Positions 7,184 to 13,199 of a stretch of 13,199 nt of DNA are shown here, piece after piece. The notes beneath the pieces were generated by a model that saw only the letters and a program-made list of their open reading frames with translations, was not told where the DNA came from and did no database searches. The position numbers and the translations under genes are program-made. The stretch spans positions 1 through 13,199 of the forward strand of contig CALHBW010000376.1 of assembly GCA_937930625.1 (NCBI GenBank). The letters are read 5' to 3'. Each line of letters opens with the position of its first letter. Within the stretch, counting starts at the first letter, position 1. The stretch is from an uncultured Saprospiraceae bacterium. GTDB taxonomy: Bacteria; Bacteroidota; Bacteroidia; Chitinophagales; Saprospiraceae.

Positions 7184-8662
7184 ATGGAATTATTTGATTT
7201 ATTTAATTACGCGCTTGGTATTCGCGCTTTGATTGCGTCTATTTTAGTGGGTTTGATGTGTGGTGTGTTGGGCTGTTTTATTGTCTTGCGAAATATGTCG
7301 CTGGTGGGCGATGCGCTTGCTCATGCGGTACTGCCCGGTGTGGTGGTGGGCTTTGTGGTCGCAGGTGCGGGCGTGATGGCGATTTTTACGGGTGCAGTGG
7401 TCGCGGGCTTGATTACGGCGGCATTGATTACATGGATTCAGCATAATGTAAAAACGAAAAATGATGCAGCAATTGGTATCGTGTTTACGGCAATGTTTTC
7501 GATTGGTGTAATGGGTATCTCAAAGGTGGCACGACAAGGGGCGCACCTTGACCTCGACCATTTTTTGTTTGGAAATGTACTTGGTTTGTCGGATGCAGAT
7601 TTATATTTGACGGCAGGAATTGCGGCGTATGTGCTGTTGAGTGTGGTGCTATTTTATCGGTATTTATTTGCAACTACTTTTCAGCCTGTTATTGCTGAAA
7701 CGATGGGTATTTCGGTGAAAACTATTCATTACTATTTGATGTTGTTGTTGTCCTTTGCAGTGGTGGCTTCGATGCAGGCAGTGGGTGTTATTTTGGTGGT
7801 GGCGATGTTGATTACACCGGCTTCTACGGCTTTATTGCTGACAAATCGACTGAATTATATGATTGTTATTTCAGCGGTGATAGGTGTACTTGCTTCGGTA
7901 ATTGGATTAATTATTACGGATTTTTACAACACTACGCCCGGTCCGGCAATGGCAGTAACAGCTACATTTTTCTATGTATTAGCAGTATTTTTCGCGCCGG
8001 AAAAAGGTTTACTATTTAAATTTTTATACAAAAGAAAAACACGCAGACGCATTCAATTTGAAGATACATTAAAACAAACCTTAAAACTACACGAGCGTGA
8101 GACTTTATCGCTTGACAATCTGAAAGAGCGATTGGGATTCAACATGAATACGCTTAGGTATAATCTTGGTCTGCTACGTCGTCAGGGTTTGGTGACACAA
8201 AGTAGCGGTGCGCTTGCCATCACACAAGAAGGCGTAAAGCAAGCCACTCGACTGGTACGCGCACACCGTTTGTGGGAAACATATATGGTGCAGGAAATGA
8301 GTATGGATGCCGGGCAAATCCACGAAGAAGCCGAAAAATTTGAGCATGTATTAAGCGATGAAGTGTTGGACGAGTTGGAGGCAAATCTCGGCTACCCGAA
8401 GCTTGACCCACATGGCGCACCCATTCCGCAGAATGATTATCAACCAGAAAAATCATTGAGTAGTTTGGCGATTAATACTGTTGGAGAAGTTGCTGAAAAT
8501 CAATTGAACAACTATCTGGTTACACGCCTTTGGCAATTGGGTATCGGGCATGATGAATCATTTACTGTGAAGTATAAAACCGAAGATTTTATTGAAATTG
8601 AAATTGATAATCAGCTTGTAAAAGTACCCATGACATTGGCAGATAAGGTAAATGTGGAGTGA
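7184..8662 (+). CDS. Metal ABC permease fused to DtxR/MntR-type regulator (YtgCR-like)
   Basis: A 492-residue fusion. Residues 1-275 are an ABC-3 family permease (ZnuB/TroC/MntB type) with about eight membrane segments and the signature SLVGDALAHAVLPGV near 39-53. A basic linker (KRKTRRR, 283-289) leads into a regulator: a winged helix at about 293-360 (HTH 309-337); a DtxR dimerisation/metal domain at 360-415, with VRAHRLWE and DPHGAPIP; and a FeoA/SH3-like domain at about 428-492. By motif alignment, metal ligands correspond to Asp294 (MntR Asp8), His361 (MntR His77), His380, Glu384, Glu387 and His388. Glu at 384 replaces the Cys of DtxR and resembles the Mn-type MntR. Chlamydial YtgCR has this architecture and is cleaved to free its repressor. 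No cognate ATPase or binding-protein gene lies in the window. The metal (Mn, Fe or Zn) is not proven. Confidence 0.92.
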   Translation: MELFDLFNYALGIRALIASILVGLMCGVLGCFIVLRNMSLVGDALAHAVLPGVVVGFVVAGAGVMAIFTGAVVAGLITAALITWIQHNVKTKNDAAIGIVFTAMFSIGVMGISKVARQGAHLDLDHFLFGNVLGLSDADLYLTAGIAAYVLLSVVLFYRYLFATTFQPVIAETMGISVKTIHYYLMLLLSFAVVASMQAVGVILVVAMLITPASTALLLTNRLNYMIVISAVIGVLASVIGLIITDFYNTTPGPAMAVTATFFYVLAVFFAPEKGLLFKFLYKRKTRRRIQFEDTLKQTLKLHERETLSLDNLKERLGFNMNTLRYNLGLLRRQGLVTQSSGALAITQEGVKQATRLVRAHRLWETYMVQEMSMDAGQIHEEAEKFEHVLSDEVLDELEANLGYPKLDPHGAPIPQNDYQPEKSLSSLAINTVGEVAENQLNNYLVTRLWQLGIGHDESFTVKYKTEDFIEIEIDNQLVKVPMTLADKVNVE

Positions 8663-8854
8663 TTTCATGGTTTGATGGTTTGATGGTTTCATGGTTTCAT
8701 GGTTTCATGGTTTCATGGTTCGATTGTTTCATGGTTTCATGGTGTTTATCGCTATGTGCAATCGAACAATGAAGCCATGAAACAATCGAACAATGAAGCC
8801 ATCAAACAATCGAACCATGAAACCATGAAACAATACAACAATATAACAATGCAA
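8663..8854. repeat. Octamer inverted array, 24 x 8 bp, between stop and start
   Basis: Starting on the base after the TGA stop, ten perfect-register 8 bp units (TTTCATGG, variants TTTGATGG and TTCGATTG) run from 8663 to 8742. A 16 bp spacer (8743-8758, two unit lengths) follows. Then come nine complementary units (CCATGAAA, CCATCAAA, CAATCGAA, CAATGAAG) at 8759-8830 and three decayed ones (CAATACAA, CAATATAA, CAATGCAA) to 8854. The last contains the ATG at 8849. The arms could fold into a long imperfect hairpin of about 80 bp. Confidence 0.9.
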
Positions 8855-9442
8855 ATCTGGTCTTACATCAAAAATCTGTTCCGCGACGTCGAAGAAAGTT
8901 CGCATGTGCGTCCTTACATACACGAGACGATAGAGCGTGGTATGTCCGAATTGGAAGGCTACGAAATGTGGAAATCAGATTTGGCACGGCATCGCTTCAT
9001 GAATAGCTTGGGCGATGAATATGCGACCCATCGAATTGACCCGTCGAAAGTGGATAGGTCATTGGATTTTTTGGATACGCCTTCCATGAAAGGCTTTGTG
9101 ATTCATGCGTCGATTGGGGGGTATGAACTAAAGGAATTGCGGCATTTACTCGACTACCTAAAAGAACGTGTACTGACGATAGATTACAAAATTTATGTCT
9201 CCGACCGCCGAATTTATAATCGCAATGGTAAAAACGAAATGGTAGAACGTCATTACCTCAAACCCAAAGCAAAACTCACTGAAAACGAACAAATTACTCA
9301 AGAATACGGCAATATTCGTATCGAATTAAAATGCCAAAATGACGTACCGATTAATCTGAAATTTAGCGCGACAGGTTATCACGACAGGTTGTTTGAAGAA
9401 GCAGAGGATTTTCGGGTATTAATGTCCATTTTAACAGGTTAA
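8849..9442 (+). CDS. Unrecognised 197-residue soluble protein
   Basis: I do not recognise this family. With the start at 8849 (MQIWSYIKNLF) the product is 197 residues, charged, without a signal peptide or membrane segments. Its first 70 residues look helical (PYIHETIERGMSELEGYEMWKSD). The centre contains GGYELKELRHLLDYLKERV, then a likely beta region (IDYKIYVSDRRIYNR) and FSATGYHDRLFEEAEDF near the end. The frame is open back to an ATG at 8699, but those 50 extra residues are just the translated octamer array (SNNEAMKQ-type 8-residue repeats), so I reject the longer start. No Shine-Dalgarno is visible. It follows the metal permease gene in the same direction, separated by the array, so cotranscription is possible. 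Its 3' end overlaps the histidine kinase gene by 12 bases on the opposite strand. Confidence 0.72.
   Translation: MQIWSYIKNLFRDVEESSHVRPYIHETIERGMSELEGYEMWKSDLARHRFMNSLGDEYATHRIDPSKVDRSLDFLDTPSMKGFVIHASIGGYELKELRHLLDYLKERVLTIDYKIYVSDRRIYNRNGKNEMVERHYLKPKAKLTENEQITQEYGNIRIELKCQNDVPINLKFSATGYHDRLFEEAEDFRVLMSILTG
9431..9442. other. Convergent stop codons inside one palindrome
   Basis: TTAACAGGTTAA holds the TAA stop of the plus-strand gene (9440-9442) and, on the other strand, the TAA stop of the kinase gene (9431-9433). The 12 bases are an inverted repeat (TTAAC-AG-GTTAA), so both reading frames end in mirrored sequence. Confidence 0.85.
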
Positions 9443-10747
9443 TATGGAAACTTTTTCCGGAAAATGCAATTTAAAAGTCGTTCCTTCACCCGACTTGGAA
9501 TTTACTGTAATATCTCCATGATGTCTTTCCATGATTTTTTTACAAGCTGATAAACCAATACCAGTTCCCGCGTATTCATCTTGTCCGTGTAATCTCATAA
9601 ACATTCCAAATATGCGTTGGTGATATTGCTCATCAATGCCTATTCCATTGTCTTTTACGTACAAATCGCCCAACTCATCGGTGTAAATATTAATGGTGGG
9701 GTCAGAAGATTCATTGTATTTCACGGCATTTTCTATTAAATTTTGAAATAAAATAACCATATGTGTTTTATTAGCACTTACCGTAGGTAGCTCATGTACA
9801 GTGACTTGTGCATTTTTTTGGTCGAGCGTAGCGCGTAGGTTATTTTGGACGACAAGCAGTACGTCATTAAGGTCGATAGCTTCAAAAGTGATTTCTTCCT
9901 TCTCCAATTTTGAATATTCCAGTAAGTCATTGATGAGCATCGCCATCTCGTCCGAACTCCCTTTGACATATTCGAGGTACTCCAATAACTTGGGATTTAG
10001 AGGTTGTTTTTGGATTTCTTTTTCAATTAATTTCAGAAAATTACTGATGGTACGAACGGGAGCTTTCAATTGATGCGAAGCTACATAGGCAAAACGCTCC
10101 AATTCATCATTGGCAAAATGGAGTTTATCGTTATTGACTTTTAATAAATCAAGCAATTCATCCGCCTGTACCTGGTAGGATTTATTGTCCATGATGTAGG
10201 ATGCAAACATTATCATACAACAGATATTGGCGATAACCAATGCATAAACTCCGGGCAATTGTGTCACATAATGCTCCATCGGACTATCCCAAAAAGCTAC
10301 ATATACCTGCGCCACCGCGAATGACCCAACCAACCAAACGAGTAAACCAATACGAATCTGCCATGTATTATAAAAAACTGCCAATGTAACAAAAAGTGGC
10401 GCATAAAAAACTTCTGCCCCTGATTGGTCTCCGAAAATTATAATAACACTTACGATAATAATAGGGGCAATAATATTTAATAAGAGTCGGGCAATACGAT
10501 ATTTTTGAAGATATTGAAGATATAAAATACCGAAAAATAGACTATATGTGATAAGTATGACAAACACATCATAGTATTTGGCAATGAGTAAACTATATAT
10601 TATAGGAAAAAATCCTGCGGAAATAATAACAAAGGCAAATTGATTGAGCAACCTCACTCGCCTTCGTTCATCAAGATTGAGGCTATCTGTGATACCCAAA
10701 CTAGAAGTATTATCCCATAAACGCACAAATTCACTTAACTTATTCAT
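9431..10747 (-). CDS. Membrane-bound sensor histidine kinase (orphan)
   Basis: A 438-residue two-component sensor. The N-terminal half has about six hydrophobic segments between 33 and 187 with short loops and no large periplasmic domain, so it may sense a membrane or intramembrane signal. A short coiled linker (190-218) leads to the HisKA domain with the phospho-acceptor His225 in ASHQLKAP; Gln follows the His where Asp or Glu is more common. The HATPase domain has the N box NLIENAVKY (Asn340), G1 DNGIGID (366-372) and G2 GTGIGLS (394-400). All parts needed for autophosphorylation are present. No response regulator gene is adjacent, so the partner is elsewhere. The tail-to-tail overlap with the preceding gene leaves no room for a normal terminator between them. 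Confidence 0.93.
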   Translation of the reverse strand: MNKLSEFVRLWDNTSSLGITDSLNLDERRRVRLLNQFAFVIISAGFFPIIYSLLIAKYYDVFVILITYSLFFGILYLQYLQKYRIARLLLNIIAPIIIVSVIIIFGDQSGAEVFYAPLFVTLAVFYNTWQIRIGLLVWLVGSFAVAQVYVAFWDSPMEHYVTQLPGVYALVIANICCMIMFASYIMDNKSYQVQADELLDLLKVNNDKLHFANDELERFAYVASHQLKAPVRTISNFLKLIEKEIQKQPLNPKLLEYLEYVKGSSDEMAMLINDLLEYSKLEKEEITFEAIDLNDVLLVVQNNLRATLDQKNAQVTVHELPTVSANKTHMVILFQNLIENAVKYNESSDPTINIYTDELGDLYVKDNGIGIDEQYHQRIFGMFMRLHGQDEYAGTGIGLSACKKIMERHHGDITVNSKSGEGTTFKLHFPEKVSILTC

Positions 10748-10911
10748 ATACGAATAGTTTTTATGCTACATGTATGTTTGTTGCACATTGGAGGGACGTA
10801 CTGTTATCACATGAGGGATAGAAAGATAAATATCGGAGATTATAAAATTAACTAATTTGTTTGTAAATACAAAATTTAAGACCAAAATAGTCAGAATATC
10901 TTAGTCAAAAA
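10748..10911. other. AT-rich gap upstream of the histidine kinase gene
   Basis: No gene, RNA or clear promoter was recognised. The region must hold the kinase promoter, but I found no TTG-N17-23-TAnnTTTG match on the minus strand. Confidence 0.4.
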
Positions 10912-11159
10912 TTGGTATGTTTAGAATTGTAGTTGACACTTTCGTTTTTATATTAAATTAATGTAAAATGTAAAATAATAAATTTAAAATATAAAAGTTG
11001 TAGAACGCGAGTGGACGCGAGATGTTTTTATTTTATTGATTTTTAAATTTTTAAATAATAAAAAATATGTAAATGTATCGTGTGCGTACTACAAGCACTT
11101 TTACATTTTACATTTCAAAAAAGTGTCAACTACTTTTACAGCAAATTTAAACATGCCAA
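10912..11159. mobile_element. MITE-like inverted-repeat element, non-coding
   Basis: Perfect 14 bp inverted repeats GTAGTTGACACTTT (10929-10942) and AAAGTGTCAACTAC (11120-11133) enclose a second perfect 16 bp pair, AATGTAAAATGTAAAA (10960-10975) with its complement (11099-11114). A third pair is inside them, TTGTAGAACGCG (10998-11009) with TGCGTACTACAA (11083-11094), matching at 10 of 12 positions. Outside, TTGGTATGTTTAGA (from 10912) is mirrored imperfectly by AAACATGCCAA (to 11159). The interior is very AT-rich apart from a direct repeat of ACGCGAG (11005-11011, 11015-11021). No ORF fits inside. Layered terminal repeats with repeated TGTAAAA motifs suggest the ends of a transposon that has lost its transposase. 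Target-site duplication is unclear, so the exact ends are uncertain. Confidence 0.55.
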
Positions 11160-11173
11160 AAATTCGATAAAAA

Positions 11174-12172
11174 TTACTTAACCGGCTTCATATCAAGCAC
11201 TTCCTCTGCAAATTTGAAGGTTTCTTTTCTGACTTCATCTAGATTCTTATTTTGCAAACCGGAGGGTAATACGTGCGTTCCGTTAGGAAATGCCACCATC
11301 CGCTTTTTTTCATCAGGCGTTCTGATTTTTTTCATCATCTTTTTCATGGCAGGGATAGATACTACGGGGTCGCAATTTTCGTCATCCTTGTAGTAATAGC
11401 CCAAGAAAACCGGATGTTCAATTTCTTTAAATACATCCTTATTCATCGTCGTATTCACCAAGCTACGGATTGCTTGTATGCCTTCCAGGCGATATTTCAT
11501 CGTCCAATACGGATGACAAGATTCGGGCATGTTCGGTATCTCGCGATACTTACTGCCATTGACATAGCGTGCCAACTGTAAGCCCCACGGGTTCACTATC
11601 AAACGCGATTTTTTATCCTTCAAATCAATATTGGGCGAATACATGATATGTCCGTGAATCAAGTCGGGATTGTATGAAGCCACATAGGTACCTAGCGTAC
11701 TTCCTGTCGAACAAGACATCAAAATCACTTTCTCGCCTAATGAAGAGCCTATCGTCATCGCTCGTCGTGCCGACATGATTAAATCTCTCGGCATCAAATC
11801 TTTAAACGACTCCGGATCCTCCACTCCATGTCCTGCAAGTAGTGGTAAATAGAGATTCGCACCGTAACGTTCCGCAAGTTCGCGATGTATCGGATCGCCC
11901 TCCATCGGGCTTGCTGAGAAGCCGTGTAAATAGACAATACTGTATTCCGTTTTTGCCTTATTGGAAGAATCTGCCCATATAATGCGAGATTGATTATTGG
12001 GTTTTAGGCTATCCAAGTTTTTATCCTTGATACGGTCTTCTATGATACTTATGGGCATACCTGAACTCGTAATTTCCAACTCAGAATCTTTCCAGTCTTC
12101 ATAGTCGGGGCGTGGTCCGAATATGTAAGCCCCTAAAATCAATAATGGGATGATGTAGTACAATCGTTTCAT
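11174..12172 (-). CDS. Membrane-anchored alpha/beta hydrolase
   Basis: A 332-residue serine hydrolase. Residues 1-19 form an N-terminal hydrophobic anchor or uncleaved signal (RLYYIIPLLILGAYIFG), so the enzyme probably faces the periplasm. The fold motifs are in order: oxyanion-hole HGFSASP (83-89), LLAGHGV (111-117), a nucleophile elbow SCSTGS with Ser155, Asp268 in ENCDPVV, and His300 in NGTHVLPS. The elbow has Ser instead of the first Gly of GxSxG, an accepted but less common variant. It resembles esterase or lipase relatives in the hydrolase_4/serine aminopeptidase group. Substrate is unknown. Transcribed divergently from the aldo/keto reductase gene; its ATG overlaps the repeat word ATTCGTCA. 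CAAAAATA at 12177-12184 gives TATTTTTG on its strand, a possible -7 box, without a clear -33 partner. Confidence 0.87.
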   Translation of the reverse strand: MKRLYYIIPLLILGAYIFGPRPDYEDWKDSELEITSSGMPISIIEDRIKDKNLDSLKPNNQSRIIWADSSNKAKTEYSIVYLHGFSASPMEGDPIHRELAERYGANLYLPLLAGHGVEDPESFKDLMPRDLIMSARRAMTIGSSLGEKVILMSCSTGSTLGTYVASYNPDLIHGHIMYSPNIDLKDKKSRLIVNPWGLQLARYVNGSKYREIPNMPESCHPYWTMKYRLEGIQAIRSLVNTTMNKDVFKEIEHPVFLGYYYKDDENCDPVVSIPAMKKMMKKIRTPDEKKRMVAFPNGTHVLPSGLQNKNLDEVRKETFKFAEEVLDMKPVK

Positions 12173-12418
12173 TCGTCAAAAATAGTGAAAAATGACGAGT
12201 TGGCGAGTTGATGAGTTGTTGAATTGTCGAATTATAGTGTATTTATGACACATAAGCTACTTTGTACGATATGAAAGCCCTATTTTTAGCCAAAATAACG
12301 ATGAGTTGACGAATTGATGTGTTGACGAGTTGACGAATTGTAGAATTGACGAAATAGCTACAACTCATCAATTCATCAACTCAACAACTCGCCAACTCAA
12401 CAACTCGTCAACACATGT
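12171..12418. repeat. Octamer inverted array spanning a divergent promoter region
   Basis: Block A (12193-12232) is five 8 bp units TGACGAGT, TGGCGAGT, TGATGAGT, TGTTGAAT, TGTCGAAT. After 66 bp of unrelated sequence, block B (12299-12354) has seven units of the same type. An 8 bp loop, TAGCTACA (12355-12362), separates it from block C (12363-12418), seven units of the complement (ACTCATCA, ATTCATCA, ACTCAACA, ACTCGCCA, ACTCAACA, ACTCGTCA, ACACATGT). B and C can pair as a stem of about 56 bp. The last C unit contains the ATG of the aldo/keto reductase (12415). ATTCGTCA at 12171-12178 overlaps the hydrolase start and can pair with the first unit of A. Confidence 0.88.
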
Positions 12419-13199
12419 TTTCAGAACTCATCATTGGCACAATGCGTCTCGGCACTTGGGGTGCTAATTACGATACAGCTCAATGGCAAGCCTTCATAGA
12501 GGGCTGTCTTGCCCTAGGCATGACTACCTTTGACCACGCCGATATTTACGGAGATTACACCACAGAAGCAGATTTTGGGAAAGTATTGAAAAATGCACCA
12601 CAACTGCGTGACAGTCTGCAAATTATCACCAAATGTGGCATCTGCCGTGTCTGTAAAAATCGCCCGAAGTTCCGCATTAAATCTTATGATTCAAGCAAGG
12701 AACATATCCTTTGGTCCGTCGATAATTCTCTTCGTGAATTACAGACTGAGTACATTGATATGCTGCTGCTGCATCGTCCTGATTACCTGATGGAGTCGGA
12801 CGAAATTGCAGAAGCCTTCACCGAATTACTCTCTGCCGGAAAGGTCAAGTCCTTTGGTGTTTCCAATTTTACACCTTCCCAATTTCAATTGCTCAATGAA
12901 GCTTTTCCACTTGCTACCAATCAAGTCGAAATTTCCATCACAGCAAGGCATACATTTGAAGACGGTACGCTCGACCAATGTATGCGGCATGGCATACGCG
13001 CACAGGCATGGTCGCCGCTGGGTGGCGGAGTAATTTTTGGTGAAAATGAAATTGCTACACGAATCAAAAAAGTCGCTCAACCACTGATGGAAAAGCATCA
13101 TGCTTCGCTTGACCAACTTTTACTCGCGTGGTTGCGTCGCCATCCCGCACAAATATTCCCCGTACTTGGTACGACGAAAATTGAACGGGTCAAAACAGC
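12415..13199 (+). CDS. YdhF-like aldo/keto reductase, partial (3' end outside window)
   Basis: An open frame from ATG at 12415 to the window end (261 codons, no stop), so the C-terminus is missing; E. coli YdhF is about 298 residues, leaving some 35-45 to come. It is an NAD(P)H-dependent oxidoreductase of the AKR superfamily, cytoplasmic. The catalytic tetrad is Asp40 and Tyr45 (FDHADIYG), Lys73 (IITKCGI) and His120 (LLLHRPD). YdhF-type signatures include GVSNFTPSQF, ATNQVEIS, WSPLGGG and LGTTKIERV. The frame is closed by a TAG at 12355-12357 and has no earlier ATG, which supports this start even without a Shine-Dalgarno. The ATG is the final part of an octamer array. Substrate is not known for this family member. 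Confidence 0.9.
   Translation, partial: MFSELIIGTMRLGTWGANYDTAQWQAFIEGCLALGMTTFDHADIYGDYTTEADFGKVLKNAPQLRDSLQIITKCGICRVCKNRPKFRIKSYDSSKEHILWSVDNSLRELQTEYIDMLLLHRPDYLMESDEIAEAFTELLSAGKVKSFGVSNFTPSQFQLLNEAFPLATNQVEISITARHTFEDGTLDQCMRHGIRAQAWSPLGGGVIFGENEIATRIKKVAQPLMEKHHASLDQLLLAWLRRHPAQIFPVLGTTKIERVKT

Noticed and set aside
8699..8848. Upstream start giving a 247-residue protein
   Set aside because: The extra 50 residues are entirely translated octamer repeat, while the ATG at 8849 begins ordinary non-repetitive protein sequence.
8663..8854. CRISPR array
   Set aside because: Units are 8 bp, contiguous, without unique spacers, and invert halfway; no cas gene is nearby.
12826..13116. 96-codon minus-strand open frame
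   Set aside because: Antisense to the aldo/keto reductase, whose catalytic and family motifs are all in frame on the plus strand.

Overview
The window reads as chromosomal DNA of a Bacteroidota species, probably near Saprospiria/Chitinophagia. The main reasons are a secreted metalloprotease ending in a type IX secretion (T9SS) type A sorting domain, starts without Shine-Dalgarno sequences, and one good TTG-N20-TAnnTTTG promoter. The order is inferred, not proven. No rRNA, tRNA, CRISPR array, prophage or complete insertion sequence was seen.

Layout. 1-307: upstream region with short hairpin words. 308-2788 (+): secreted M12B-like zinc protease. 2789-2846: compact bidirectional terminator between converging genes. 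2847-6811 (-): tightly spaced three-gene unit, in transcription order prfC (release factor 3), an Rpn-family nuclease, and a CorC/CNNM-type membrane protein. 6812-7183: divergent regulatory region with the prfC promoter and a pair of nested palindromes. 7184-8662 (+): metal ABC transporter permease fused to a complete DtxR/MntR-type regulator, an architecture like chlamydial YtgCR. 8663-8854: 192 bp array of 24 octamer positions arranged as an inverted repeat, running exactly from the stop codon into the next start. 8849-9442 (+): unrecognised 197-residue protein. 9431-10747 (-): orphan membrane sensor histidine kinase, overlapping the previous gene tail to tail. 10748-11173: AT-rich gap with a MITE-like inverted-repeat element. 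11174-12172 (-): membrane-anchored alpha/beta hydrolase. 12171-12418: second octamer inverted array, touching the start codons of both divergent genes. 12415-end (+): YdhF-like aldo/keto reductase, cut by the window edge.

Two things stand out. First, the permease-repressor fusion lies behind a 64 bp nested palindrome whose cores (AATTTAGCTAAATT) look like DtxR/MntR-family operators, suggesting a self-contained metal-sensing transporter that autoregulates. Second, several intergenic gaps are built from short phase-locked repeats of 7 or 8 bp in inverted arms. Each gap has its own unit sequence but the same architecture, and the arrays end flush with stop and start codons. This shared architecture without shared sequence is the least explained signal in the window.
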